Assembly: GCF_017377775.1 (NCBI RefSeq)
Contig: NZ_JAFVLN010000002.1
Coordinates: 682,001-746,000, forward strand
Direction: 5' to 3'
DNA: 64,000 bases
Source: Streptomyces sp. VRA16 Mangrove soil
Lineage (GTDB): Bacteria > Actinomycetota > Actinomycetes > Streptomycetales > Streptomycetaceae
The notes beneath the pieces are model-generated. The model saw only the letters and a program-made list of their open reading frames with translations. It ran no database searches and was not told the origin of the DNA. Shown here piece after piece: positions 7,941 through 17,500 of the stretch; positions within the stretch are counted from its first letter, which is position 1, and every line of letters begins with the position of its first letter. A program made the position numbers and the translations under genes.

Positions 7941-8309
7941 TTATCGTTGCGCGTCGGCTTGTGCGCGGGCGCGGGCGCGTTCGATGTCGGGGACGTGGCT
8001 CTCGGCCCATTCGCGTACCGCCCGCAGGGGTGTCAGCAGTGACCGGCCGAGGTCGGTAAGGGCGTACTCGACATGCGGGGGATTCGCGGCCATCACCGTG
8101 CGAGAGACCAGGCCGTCGTACTCCATCACGCGGAGCGTCTCCGTGAGCGCCTTCGGCGTGATCCCCCGGATGTGCGCCTTGAGCTCGGTGAATCGCATCG
8201 GCCTGTTGTCCAGCGCGTTGACGATGAACACGGTCCAGCGCGCCCCGATCCGGTGCAGAACAGTGCGACTGGGGCAGGTCGCGGCCATGACGTTGTAGGC
8301 GTTACCCAT
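7941..8309 (-). CDS. HxlR-family winged-helix regulator
   Basis: 122 residues from the ATG at 8309, the normal length for HxlR proteins. It carries the conserved N-terminal cysteine (AATCPSRTVL), the wHTH with RWTVFIVNALDNRPMRFTEL, ITPKALTETLRVMEYDGLV and the wing segment PPHVEYALTDLG. HxlR proteins are dimeric repressors or activators that often react to electrophiles or aldehydes through the cysteine. The divergent MFS gene starts 55 bp away, and the shared interval has a GATAC/GTATC inverted repeat, so this protein very probably controls the transporter and itself. Confidence 0.88.
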   Translation of the reverse strand: MGNAYNVMAATCPSRTVLHRIGARWTVFIVNALDNRPMRFTELKAHIRGITPKALTETLRVMEYDGLVSRTVMAANPPHVEYALTDLGRSLLTPLRAVREWAESHVPDIERARARAQADAQR

Positions 8310-8331
8310 GCCGACTCCCGGTAGCGTTGTA

Positions 8332-8343
8332 GATACCAGTATC
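8332..8343. promoter_or_regulatory. HxlR operator candidate
   Basis: GATACCAGTATC is a perfect inverted repeat of GATAC with a 2-bp centre. It lies between the divergent HxlR and MFS genes and is embedded in TAGATAC...AATCTATACC. HxlR proteins typically bind such GTAN-type palindromes. Confidence 0.6.
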
Positions 8344-8363
8344 GAATCTATACCTTCCAGCTT

Positions 8364-9590
8364 GTGACCACTCCCGAACGCACGTTCCGTCCCTCCATAG
8401 CCCGGCACCGCCGTTTCGTCGCAGGGATCGTCATCGACTCGATCGGCACCGGCGTCTTCATCCCTGTTTCGATGCTGTACTTCCTGGCCACGACCTCGCT
8501 GACCCTGGTGCAGGTGGGCGCTGCACTGACGACGGCCGGGCTGCTGGCGCTCCCGGCGGGTCCGCTGGCCGGAGGGCTGGTCGACCGGTACGGCGCCAAG
8601 CCGGTACTGCAGGCGGCGAACCTGGCCCAGGCGCTCGGCTTCGCCGGGTATCTCGTCGTGGACCAGACGTGGCAGATCGCCGTGTTCGCCTGGTTGAACA
8701 GCGCCGGGCGGGCGGTGTTCTTCAGCTGCTACGGCGTGACCGTCACGGCGCTGGCGGCGCCCGGCCAACGCGAGCGCTGGTTCGGTCTCATGGGGTCGGT
8801 ACGCAACCTCGGCTACGCACTCGGCGGCCTCCTCTCCGCCGTCGCCGTCAGTTTCGGAACTCACGGCGTCTACGCCGCGATCGTGGTCGTCAACGCCTTG
8901 TCCTACGTCGCCGCCTTCGTTCTGATGCGAACCGTGCCGAACAGTCGCCCCGAAGCGGGCCGGGACGCTGCTGGAGGCTGGGGACGCGTGCTCCGGGACC
9001 GGCGATATCTGTCGCTGGTCGCGCATCAACTGTGCTTCGCGATCTCCTTGTTCGCCCTCAACATCGCGATACCCGTCTACGCCGTGGACGTCCTGGGACT
9101 GCCTGGCTGGACTGCCGGCGCGGTCTTCGCGCTCAACACCCTGATGGTCGGCTTCGGTCAAGGCGTCGTCCTCGGGTGGCTCGGCGGGCGGATCCGCAGC
9201 CGCGTACTCGTCGCCGGACACGCCTGCTTCGCGGCCGGCTACGTCCTGTTCCTCGCCGCCGACCGAGTGGCCGCGCTCGCCCTCGCCGTCGCCGTCGTGC
9301 TGCTCGGCGCGGGCAGCTACACCTTCGGTGAGATCCTCGGCGGCCCCATCACGTCGACCGTCGCCGCGGAGAGCGCCCCAGCCGCTCTCCGCGGCCGGTA
9401 CTTGGCCCTCAACCAGCTCGCCGTGACGGTCGCGGGAGCGGTGGCTCCGGCCGCGCTCTCCGGGTTGCTGTCCGCCGGGGCAGCCACGATCTGGCTGACC
9501 CTGGTCGGCGTCAGCGCCCTCGGCGCCACACTCGCCACCACGATCGGCAGGGTGATGCCGGCGGCGCAGAACCGCATCGGAGATGCTTGA
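8364..9590 (+). CDS. MFS transporter (drug/metabolite efflux type)
   Basis: 408 residues, about 12 transmembrane segments, with the MFS loop 2-3 motif GGLVDRYGAKPVL after helix 2. The N-terminal tail is short. The GTG at 8364 has no strong ribosome site, but a CTATACC -10-like element about 10 nt upstream suggests a very short leader. It is divergent from an HxlR regulator, the usual arrangement of an inducible efflux pump. The substrate cannot be named. Confidence 0.87.
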   Translation: MTTPERTFRPSIARHRRFVAGIVIDSIGTGVFIPVSMLYFLATTSLTLVQVGAALTTAGLLALPAGPLAGGLVDRYGAKPVLQAANLAQALGFAGYLVVDQTWQIAVFAWLNSAGRAVFFSCYGVTVTALAAPGQRERWFGLMGSVRNLGYALGGLLSAVAVSFGTHGVYAAIVVVNALSYVAAFVLMRTVPNSRPEAGRDAAGGWGRVLRDRRYLSLVAHQLCFAISLFALNIAIPVYAVDVLGLPGWTAGAVFALNTLMVGFGQGVVLGWLGGRIRSRVLVAGHACFAAGYVLFLAADRVAALALAVAVVLLGAGSYTFGEILGGPITSTVAAESAPAALRGRYLALNQLAVTVAGAVAPAALSGLLSAGAATIWLTLVGVSALGATLATTIGRVMPAAQNRIGDA

Positions 9591-9776
9591 AGGGCGGATC
9601 TTCATGCGTATTTGGGCGCAGTTCCGCCTGAGTGATGATGTTATGGGGCGCGATAACAGCGTGCGCGCATGAACTTCGAGCTCGCCCCGCCTACAGGCAT
9701 CGGCCCTCTGCGGATCGCCATGTCATGCGAGGGCGCGAACAAGGCACCGGACACGCCGCAGGACCGCGGTGAACGG

Positions 9777-10390
9777 AAGCTGTCCCGCCGTGTCGGCAAC
9801 GACGACCCCGAGCTGCTGGAGCTCATCCGCGATGTTCTCGCCCTCGCCGACCCGGGCGAGGTCCTGTGGGCGATGGACACCAACCACGGCGGCGCCGCCC
9901 TGCTCATCGGTCTGGCCGTCCACCGCGCCGCGGCCGGCTGCCTCGGCCAGAGCAAGACCGCCGCCAAGGACACCCACGGCATCGCCGACCAGGGCCGCAC
10001 GCGTCAGGACCTCGGACTGCTCCGGCCCGGCGACGAGATCGCCATCGACCTGCGCATCCTCACCGGCCGCCGCGTCGATCTCGTCACCGACCGCACCCGA
10101 CAGACCAACCGGCTGCGCGAACAACTCCTTTGAGCCACAACGGTCTTGGAGCGCGCCCTGACCGGCAAGGGTCGAGGGCTAATCGCCCCGCTGACGCCGG
10201 GAGCGATCCGCCGCATCGGCGTCCGTCGCCTCGAAAGCGGGCTGAAGAACCGAGGCATCAAGAACGCCTCCTCGCTCGCCAAGACCGCCATTGCAGCGGC
10301 CGAAGCCCAGTCCACCGTCCCGCCCGGAGAGACGCCGGCCGCCGCCATGGCGGCCCGGATCGCCAGAAGCGTGCTGGACCTGGACCGCTC
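9777..10390 (+). pseudogene. IS110-family transposase remnant (frameshifted)
   Basis: KLSRRVGNDDPELLELIRDV opens the match, so the DEDD start is lost. The frame continues through GEVLWAMDTNHGGAALLIGL, KDTHGIADQGRTRQDLGLL and RRVDLVTDRTRQTNRLREQ, and stops at 10131. The C-terminal half continues in another frame (ERALTGKGRGLIAPLTPGAI, then KTAIAAAEAQSTVPPGE and MAARIARSVLDLD). The copy is related to the remnant at 1514 but breaks at different places. Confidence 0.82.
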
Positions 10391-10902
10391 GTGCACGAGA
10401 TCACTGTGCTGCATATCGCCTCGCGCCGCGCCTACGGTGTCCCGCGCGTCCGCGCTGAACTACGGTGGCTGGGACGGCGGGTGAACCGCACGCGCGTCGC
10501 CCGCGCGATCCGCGAGCGCGACATCCGGGGCGTCACCCGACGCAAGCACTGCCCGCTGACCCGGCCGGACAAGAAGGCTGTGCCGGCCTTGGACCTGATT
10601 GGCCGCGACTTTCACGCCGAGCGCCCCGGGGCCAAGCTGGTCGGCGACAACACCCACCCACCGCCGAGGGCCGGCTCTGCCTTGCCTGCTGGCTGAACCT
10701 GGCCACCCGCGAGGTCGTTGGCTGCACCATGCCCGACCACCACCGCACCGAACTTGTCGTCGACGCCCTCGACATGACCCACGGCCGAGGGAAGCCGGAG
10801 CCCGGCCGCGTGATCCACAGTGACCGTGGCAGCGAAGACATCGCGACCCAATTCCGCTCACGAATGGGCAAGTTCGGGCTGACTGAGTGTCAGGTCCGGT
10901 GA
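10384..10902 (+). pseudogene. IS3-family OrfB (rve integrase) remnant
   Basis: It begins directly where the IS110 remnant ends. HEITVLHIASRRAYGVPRVR and VNRTRVARAIRERDIRGVTR are the OrfB HTH segment, and KLVGD carries the first catalytic Asp. A frameshift near 10655 moves the rest to another frame (TAEGRLCLACWLNLATREVV, then VIHSDRGSEDIATQFRSRM with the second Asp). The terminal Glu part is missing. Dead. Confidence 0.82.
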
Positions 10903-10920
10903 TTTGTGTTTGGTCCCGGG

Positions 10921-11651
10921 TCAGGTTCCGCGCCAGTTGGGGGTGGTTTCGCCGGTGAGGCGGCGGGCCATGAGGTCGATCATCGCGAGGTGGATCATGG
11001 CTTCGAGTGGTGCGGGTACCCCTCGCAGTCGCGGGCGAGGCAGCGGTGGTGCATGAGCCAGCCGATGCTGCGCTCGATGGTCCAACGGCGCGGAATGATC
11101 GTGAACCCGCGGGCGCCGGACGGGCGGTGGACGGGATGGACGCCGATGCCCAGGCGGGCGCCGTGATCGATGGCGGTGGTGCGGTAGCCGGCGTCCACCC
11201 GTACCTTGCGGATGCCCTGGTGGGTCGTGGCGATGCGGGACAGCAGTCTCAACGCCGGCCGCGGTGTCCGACACGCTGTCCGCAGCGACCAGCACCGTCA
11301 GCAGCAGGCCCAGGGTGTCGCAGCCCAGGTGCCGCTTGCGCCCGATGATCCGCTTATCCGCGTCGGCGCCCTGGCCGGCCCGCGGCACGTTGGCGGAGGT
11401 CTTGATGGTCTGAGGGTCCAGCACACAGGCCGACGGCTCGGCGTCGCGGCCCTCGCGCTCGCGGACCAGGCGGTGCCGGTGCGGTCCACGTACAGGATCG
11501 CGTTCATGATCTGGCGCAGGTCGTGCTCGGGTCGGCGACCGATGTCCAGGGCGTGCTGGCGCCCTTCATTCCGCCAGGCGGCGAGCACGGGTTCGATCAG
11601 TTCCCAGCCCTGGTCGGACAGGTCGCTCGGATACCTGTCGTGCGGAGCCAT
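10921..11651 (-). pseudogene. IS5-family transposase remnant
   Basis: It starts at the ATG at 11651 (APHDRYPSDLSDQGWELIEP, then NAILYVDRTGTAW). After an internal break it continues in a second frame (DPQTIKTSANVPRAGQGADA, KRIIGRKRHLGCDTLGLLL). A third frame gives VDAGYRTTAIDHGARLGI, IIPRRWTIERSIGWLMHHR and finally AMIDLMARRLTGETTPNW. At least two frameshifts and a deletion separate the parts of the DDE core. Confidence 0.82.
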
Positions 11652-11819
11652 GTTGCAGAAATGCCGCAGCTTGACGCCCTTGACCGGCGACCAAACGGCC
11701 TCGACAGGTGCCGAGGTGGGAGGAGAGGGGAGCGGGGAGATGCCGGAACGGAACAGAGCGAAACACTCAGTAAGCACGCGAGCACAAGCTCAAGAATGAA
11801 CGGTGTGGTCTATAGACTG

Positions 11820-11858
11820 AACCGATCGGTTGACAGCATGAACTGTTCGGTTTAGTTT
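11820..11858 (+). promoter_or_regulatory. TetR-controlled promoter of the FMN reductase operon
   Basis: -35 TTGACA (11830-11835), 17-bp spacer, -10 TAGTTT (11853-11858). The palindrome AACCGATCGGTT (11820-11831) overlaps the -35, and a second copy, AACTGTTCGGTT (11841-11852), fills the spacer. The same arrangement occurs at 29495-29533, and the TetR gene at 26705-27376 has the same operator in front of it. Confidence 0.78.
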
Positions 11859-11917
11859 TCTCGGCGTCGGGTTCTGCCACCCGCACCGCCCCGTTCGACC
11901 TCACCAAGGAGGCACCC

Positions 11918-12496
11918 ATGACCGCGCCGAAGATCCTCGCCATCTCGGGCTCCCTGCGCGCCGCCTCGCACAACACCCAACTGCTGCGCGCGGCGCAGAA
12001 GTTCAACCCCAGCCGCCTGGACATCGAGCTCTACGAGGGACTGCGCGAGATACCGCCGTACGACCAGGACCTCGACACTCCCGAGAACCGGCCGGCCGCC
12101 GTGACGGACCTGCGCCGCCAGGTCGCCGAGGCCGCTGGACTCCTCATCGCCACGCCGGAGTTCAACTACTCGATCCCCGGCGTACTCAAGAACGCACTCG
12201 ACTGGCTGAGCACCGACTGGACCCAGAACGAGGGTCTGCCGCTGCACCGCAAGCCCGTCGCCATCCTCGGCGCGGCCCCGACCAACTTCGGTACCGTGCG
12301 CGCCCAACTGGCGCTTCGTCAGGTCTTCGTGTGGATCAACAGCGACGTCGTCGTGAAGCCCGAGGTCCACGTCTTCCGCTCGCAGGAACGCTTCGACGCC
12401 GACGGCAACCTCACCGATCAGGTCACCATCGACCTGCTCCAGGGCCTGCTCACCGAACTCCAGCGCAAGATCGACGCCGCGGAGGGCCGCTCGTGA
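11918..12496 (+). CDS. NADPH-dependent FMN reductase / quinone reductase-like flavoprotein
   Basis: 192 residues of the flavodoxin-like fold. The FMN phosphate loop is SGSLRAASHNT (residues about 10-20). The second flavin loop is TPEFNYSIPGVLKNALDWLS, typical of SsuE/ChrR-type NADPH:FMN or quinone reductases. The ATG follows AAGGAGG. First gene of a three-gene operon: its stop overlaps the GTG of the metallo-hydrolase, and the alpha/beta hydrolase follows. The promoter carries two TetR operators, so the operon should be induced together with the redox island at 27.4-34 kb. Role by inference: reductive detoxification of quinones or other electrophiles. Confidence 0.9.
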   Translation: MTAPKILAISGSLRAASHNTQLLRAAQKFNPSRLDIELYEGLREIPPYDQDLDTPENRPAAVTDLRRQVAEAAGLLIATPEFNYSIPGVLKNALDWLSTDWTQNEGLPLHRKPVAILGAAPTNFGTVRAQLALRQVFVWINSDVVVKPEVHVFRSQERFDADGNLTDQVTIDLLQGLLTELQRKIDAAEGRS

Positions 12497-13251
12497 ACAT
12501 CACCGCCACCTATGTGGGTACGGCCACCGTGCTTCTGCGTATCGGCGATCTCACGGTCCTCACCGACCCCGCCTTCGACCGGGCACCTGCCGACTATCCC
12601 GCCGTCCGCCCGCTGCACCGCAGGCTCGATCCCGCACTGACCGCCGACCGGCTGCCGCCCATCGACCTGGTCCTGCTCTCGCACGACCAGCACGCCGACA
12701 ACCTCGACCGCGCCGGCCGGGAGGTGCTCGGCCGGGCGAAGGCCGTGCTGACCACCCCCGAGGCCGCCGAACGGCTCGGCGGACAGGCGGAGGGCCTGGT
12801 CACCTGGGAGAGCCGGAAGATCACCTCCGGCACCACCACCGTCACCGTCACGGCGACCCCCGCCCGGCACGGCCCGCAGGGCACCGAGCAGGCCACCGGT
12901 CCTGTCACCGGCTTCGTCGTCGAGCACGACGGCGGCACCCTCTACATCTCCGGCGACACCGTGCGCCACGACGCACTGAACGAGATCGCCGAACGCTTCA
13001 GCATCGACACCGCGTTCCTCCACCTCGGCGACGCGCACTTCCCCTCCACCGGCGACCGCGCCTTCTCGATGAGCGCCCGCGAGGGGGCCGCCCTCGCCCG
13101 CACCCTGGGCCCCCGCACGGTGATCCCGATCCACTTCGACTCCTGGGACCACCTCTTCGAGGACCCGGCCCGGATCACCGCCGCCTTCGCCACCCCCGAC
13201 CTCGCCGGACGCCTACGCCGACTGGCCCCCGGCGTCCCCGAGCAGATCTGA
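12493..13251 (+). CDS. metallo-beta-lactamase-fold hydrolase (UlaG/L-ascorbate lactonase-like)
   Basis: 252 residues from the GTG at 12493, which overlaps the preceding stop (GTGA). The fold marks are TDPAFDRAP, the metal motif LLSHDQHADNLDRAG (an HxxHxDN variant of HxHxDH), ATPARHGPQG, YISGDTVRHDAL, and the C-terminal histidine in VIPIHFDSW. The architecture resembles UlaG/YfnR-type MBL-fold proteins rather than classic lactamases. Coupled translation points to a joint function with the FMN reductase. It probably hydrolyses a lactone, ester or phosphoester in the cytoplasm; no signal peptide is seen. The substrate is not predictable. Confidence 0.87.
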   Translation: MNITATYVGTATVLLRIGDLTVLTDPAFDRAPADYPAVRPLHRRLDPALTADRLPPIDLVLLSHDQHADNLDRAGREVLGRAKAVLTTPEAAERLGGQAEGLVTWESRKITSGTTTVTVTATPARHGPQGTEQATGPVTGFVVEHDGGTLYISGDTVRHDALNEIAERFSIDTAFLHLGDAHFPSTGDRAFSMSAREGAALARTLGPRTVIPIHFDSWDHLFEDPARITAAFATPDLAGRLRRLAPGVPEQI

Positions 13252-13294
13252 GCCCCCGCCCGCCCCGGCCACTCCTCACCGTACGGAGAACGAC

Positions 13295-14191
13295 ATGACA
13301 ACGGCTCCCACCACCCCGGCCGTCGCCCTGCACGAGGTCCGGCACCACAGCATCCGGATACAGGGCCACCAGATCTTCTACCGGGAGGCGGGCGACCCCG
13401 CCAACCCCACCCTGGTGCTGCTGCACGGCTTCCCCACCAGCTCCGCCATGTTCCGCAACCTGCTGCGCGACCTGGCCGACTCGTACCACCTGATCGCCCC
13501 CGACCACCTCGGTTTCGGACAGTCGGACACCCCGCCCGTCACCGAGTTCACCTACAGCTTCGAGGCACTGACCGACATCACCCTGGACCTCCTCGACGCC
13601 CTGAAGGTGGACCGCTTCGCCCTCTACATCCAGGACTACGGCGCCCCGATCGGCCTGCGGATCGCCTCCCGCAACCCGGACCGCGTCACCGCCCTCATCA
13701 GCCAGAGCGGCAACGCCTACGCCGAGGGGTTCACCCCCTTCTGGGACGTCCTGTTCGCGCACGCCAAGGACCGCGCCACGCACGAACCCGCCGTACGGGA
13801 GCTTCTCACCGCCGAGGCCACCCGCTGGCAGTACACCCACGGGGTGCCCGCCGAGCGCCAGGACCGGCTCTCCCCCGACACCTGGACGCTCGACCAGGCC
13901 GGCCTCGACCGTCCAGGCAACAAGGAGATCCAGCTCCAGCTGTTCTGGGACTACCAGTTCAACCTCGACGGCTACCCCGCCTTCCAGGAGTACTTCCGCA
14001 CCCACCAGCCGCCCACACTGATCGCCTGGGGGAAGAACGACGAGATCTTCGGCCCGGCCGGCGCCGAGGCGTTCACCCGCGACCTGCCCGACGCGGAGAT
14101 CCACCTCCTCGACGCCGGACACTTCGCCCTGGAGACCCACGGCCCCGAAATCGCCGCACTCATCCGCGACTTCCTCGCCCGGGCGCTCTGA
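13295..14191 (+). CDS. alpha/beta hydrolase (haloalkane dehalogenase/epoxide hydrolase-like)
   Basis: 298 residues with a complete alpha/beta hydrolase fold. The oxyanion motif is LLHGFPTSSAMF. The nucleophile elbow YIQDYGAPIG has Asp114 rather than Ser, as in haloalkane dehalogenases and epoxide hydrolases. The acid is Asp249 in KNDEIFGP and the base His276 in DAGHFALE. A cap domain lies at residues about 140-215. Start: an ATG 43 bp after the preceding stop, with GTACGGAGAACGAC upstream. Third gene of the operon, with a strong terminator behind it (14246-14280). Its last 151 bp are almost identical to the left edge of the window, where the same domain is fused to an ABM module. Confidence 0.9.
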   Translation: MTTAPTTPAVALHEVRHHSIRIQGHQIFYREAGDPANPTLVLLHGFPTSSAMFRNLLRDLADSYHLIAPDHLGFGQSDTPPVTEFTYSFEALTDITLDLLDALKVDRFALYIQDYGAPIGLRIASRNPDRVTALISQSGNAYAEGFTPFWDVLFAHAKDRATHEPAVRELLTAEATRWQYTHGVPAERQDRLSPDTWTLDQAGLDRPGNKEIQLQLFWDYQFNLDGYPAFQEYFRTHQPPTLIAWGKNDEIFGPAGAEAFTRDLPDAEIHLLDAGHFALETHGPEIAALIRDFLARAL

Positions 14192-14547
14192 TCCCTTCGG
14201 CCGTCCGCGGCCCACGACGCATCTCTCCTCATCCCTCCGTCCCCGAACGGGTGGCACGGCGCCTGCCGTGCCACCCGTTTCCCGTGCTTGCGGCGCCCGC
14301 GCGGGGGCGCCGTCCCCGAGATGTCCCGGGAGGGGTCCGCTCCCTGTTCAACCACCCCCCGCAACCTGGAGATTTTCCGGGGGCCGGATCGTACGACGCG
14401 CCACTCCTCGTCCCCCCGGCGACAGCCGTCGTCGATCCGGCCCTTCCCATGTCCGCAGCACCGTGGCCCCCGTGCGCCGAACGCCCGCGCCGGGACACAC
14501 GGTCGCGGGCGTTCCCACCCCGGAAGAACCCACGGAAGAGAAGAGTC
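14192..14547. other. intergenic region before the giant secreted protein
   Basis: Contains the terminator at 14246-14280. The remaining 270 bp show no gene and no promoter that I can support. Confidence 0.5.
14246..14280 (+). terminator. intrinsic terminator
   Basis: Perfect 15-bp inverted repeat (14246-14260 with 14265-14279, arm AACGGGTGGCACGGC) with a 4-nt loop and a short T run. It ends the operon 11918-14191. Confidence 0.85.
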
Positions 14548-17500
14548 GTGACACCAGACAGCAGACGGACGAGAAGACGCGTGAGCGTCCTCTCCGTCCT
14601 CGCCGCGATGGCCGTGGCAGCGCCACTGGCACTCCCGGCCCAGGCCCAGGAGCCCACCGCTCGTGGTGCCACCGCCAGTGGGCAACACAAGCCTGCGGAC
14701 AAGGCTCCCGCCTCCCGCCGCGCCCTGCCCGACGACAAACCCCCCACCGCCGTCCCGCGCGCCACGCGCCGAGCCGTCGTCGGCTCCACCTCCGACCGCG
14801 CCTGGACGACCTCCGGCGACGCGACGGGCCTGCACCTGCTCGTCGCCGACGCGCGCGCCGGGTACGCCTGGAAGACGGCGGCCACCCTTTCCGAGCCGGG
14901 CTTCGAGACCGACACCTGGATCGGCAACGCGTGCGTCACCGAGTCCGGACGGCGTGCCGTTGTCGCCTACGCGCCGCGCACGTTCACCAACAAGCCCGAC
15001 CTGATGAGCCGCGGCGCCTTCACCGCAGTGGTCGACCTGACCACCGGCAAGGTCACCAAACTGCCGGTGCAGGCGAGCCTGTCGTACTTCTCGCCCGGCT
15101 GCGGCGCGGGTGAGAAGGCGGTCCTCTCGCAGTTCACCGACGACAACGACAAGAACAACGCCACACGGCTGCTCACCGTGGACGCGGCAGGCGCGAAGGC
15201 CGGCAAGCCGCTGAAGCTCAAGGGGCAGCTGACCTCCGCGATCCCGTACGAGGACGGGCAGTTGATCGCCGCCGAGGGCGCCTCACTGGTGCGGATCGGT
15301 GCCGACGGCACCCGACGGCGCATCGCGAGGACCGCGCACGTGCCCTTCCAGATCGTCCGGGACGCAGCGGGCGGCATCTCCTTCATCGACCGGCCGGCCG
15401 GCACCGCCCGTGGCTCCAAGGCGAGCACCGCCGCACGCGCGGAGGTGAAGCATCTGACCGCACGGACCGTCCGCGCCACCGGCCACGACCGCCCGCGGCC
15501 CGCGCGCACCGTGGCCACCGGACGGCTCACCGAACTCGACCTCACCAGCTCCGCGTCGGGCGAGGTGTTTGTCACCGGCAAAGCCCGCGGCAAGGGCCCT
15601 CTCCCGGCCCACCTGCACAACCCGGGCACGCTCGCCAAGGGCGCCACGATCGGCGTACGGGCCGGATCCGCGGTCGTCTCCCGGTGGGCCCGCGGCAAGA
15701 ACACGCCGTTCCAGGCCCAGCAGGCCACGACCGAGCGCACGGTGATCACCGACCTGACGGTCCTGTCCACGGGCCGCAAGGTGACGCTCCGGGCCCTGCC
15801 CGCCGCGGCCCCGGTGTCGGCGGCCAGGCTCTCCCAGGGGTCCGCTCTCAGCCCGTCACTGCGCCTCGCGGGCAGCGCGCCCTCGAAAACCGGCGCGAAG
15901 ACCGGCACGAAGGCCGCGTTCGCGTCACCCACCGACCCCGTCGAGGCGGAGCGCACCTGCTCCGTGCCCCGGGGCGACCTTCGCAAGCAGGCGTTCCAGC
16001 CCACCCCCCGGCAGATCGAGTGGGCGGTGGACCAGGCAGTCATCGGCGCGCTCAACCCGCTGATCTACCGGCAGCCCAACTGGAAGAGCATGGGCATGGC
16101 GGGCTACAACCCGCAGAGCCTGTTCCCGCTGCGCCCGCTGAGCGGCGACCCGAACGGATACCCTGACAAGGCGGACAACTGGCACATCCCTGCGTCGATC
16201 ATGCTGGGCGTCACCGCCCAGGAGTCGAACATGTGGCAGGCCACGCGCTTCGCGGTCCCCGGCGTCACCGCCAACCCGCTGATCGGCAACTACTACGGCA
16301 CTCCTCGTGAGCCGAGCGGCGAGGTCAGGGATCCGTGGGCCATCGACTGGGCCAACGCCGACTGCGGTTACGGCATCACCCAGATCACGGACGGCATGCG
16401 GCTGCCCGGCCACGGCCAGAGCACCCTCACCCCCGCCCAGCAGGAGGCCGCTGCCCTGGACTACACGGCGAACATCGCCGCGGGCGTGGACAAGCTGTCC
16501 GAGAAGTGGAACCAGACCCGGGACGCCGGGCTGGTCGTCAACAACGGCAAGCCGCAGCACATCGAGAACTGGTACTTCGCCCTGTGGGCCTACAACTCGG
16601 GCTTCTACCCCGAGGCGAGCGCGGCTGACAACAAGGGCCAGTGGGGTGTGGGCTGGACCAACAACCCCGCCAACCCTCTCTGGAAGGCCAACCGCACCCC
16701 CTTCCTGGAGTCGGAGACGGGCGGCGACGACTACTCCGACGCCGCACACCCCCAGGACTGGCCCTACCAGGAGAAGGTGATGGGCTGGGCCGCGCGGCCG
16801 CCGTCCGTGGTCTTCAAACCGGGGACCATGGCGGCCGGCTACAAGGCGGCCTGGTGGAACAGCAACGCCTACCGCTCGGCCGGCCTCAGGCCGGCCGACG
16901 AGAATTTCTGCGACGCCACGAACTACTGCAACCCTGTTCTGATCGGCCCGAACGACGCCAACAAGCCCGGACTCGGCGCCTGCACGCGAGATGATCTGCA
17001 CTGCTGGCTTCACCACTCGGTGCAGTGGAAGAACTGCGACCAGGCCCAGTGCGGTACTGCCGTGCACCGCTTCGACACCACCTACCCGGAGCAGCCCGAC
17101 GAGAACTCCTACCCGCCGAAGTGCGTCGCCGGTCTGCCGTCCAACGCCCTCGTCGTCGACGACGTACCCACCGGTGTCCGGCCGGCGGGCTCGGACGCCC
17201 GCAGTTGCGGCACGATCACCTCGGCCGGCACGTTCGCCCTGTCCTTCGCCGAGAGCAACGGCACGTACCCGGGCAAGATAGATCTCCACCAGATCGGCGC
17301 GGGCTACGGAAACCACTTCTGGTTCTCCCACACCCAGAGCCCAGTGGGGGAGAACGGACAGCGCCTGTACACCAAGGGCACCTGGACGCTCGGCCAGAAC
17401 ATCCCCGGCAGCGGCTGGGCCCGGGTCATGGTCCATATGCCGGACCACGGCGCCCACACACGGCAGGCCCAGTACGTCGTCGGCGGCACGGACTCCACCA

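Noticed and set aside
7941..9605. 554-codon frame on the minus strand extending the HxlR gene
   Set aside because: Only the last 122 codons are HxlR; the upstream part is the mirror of the MFS gene.
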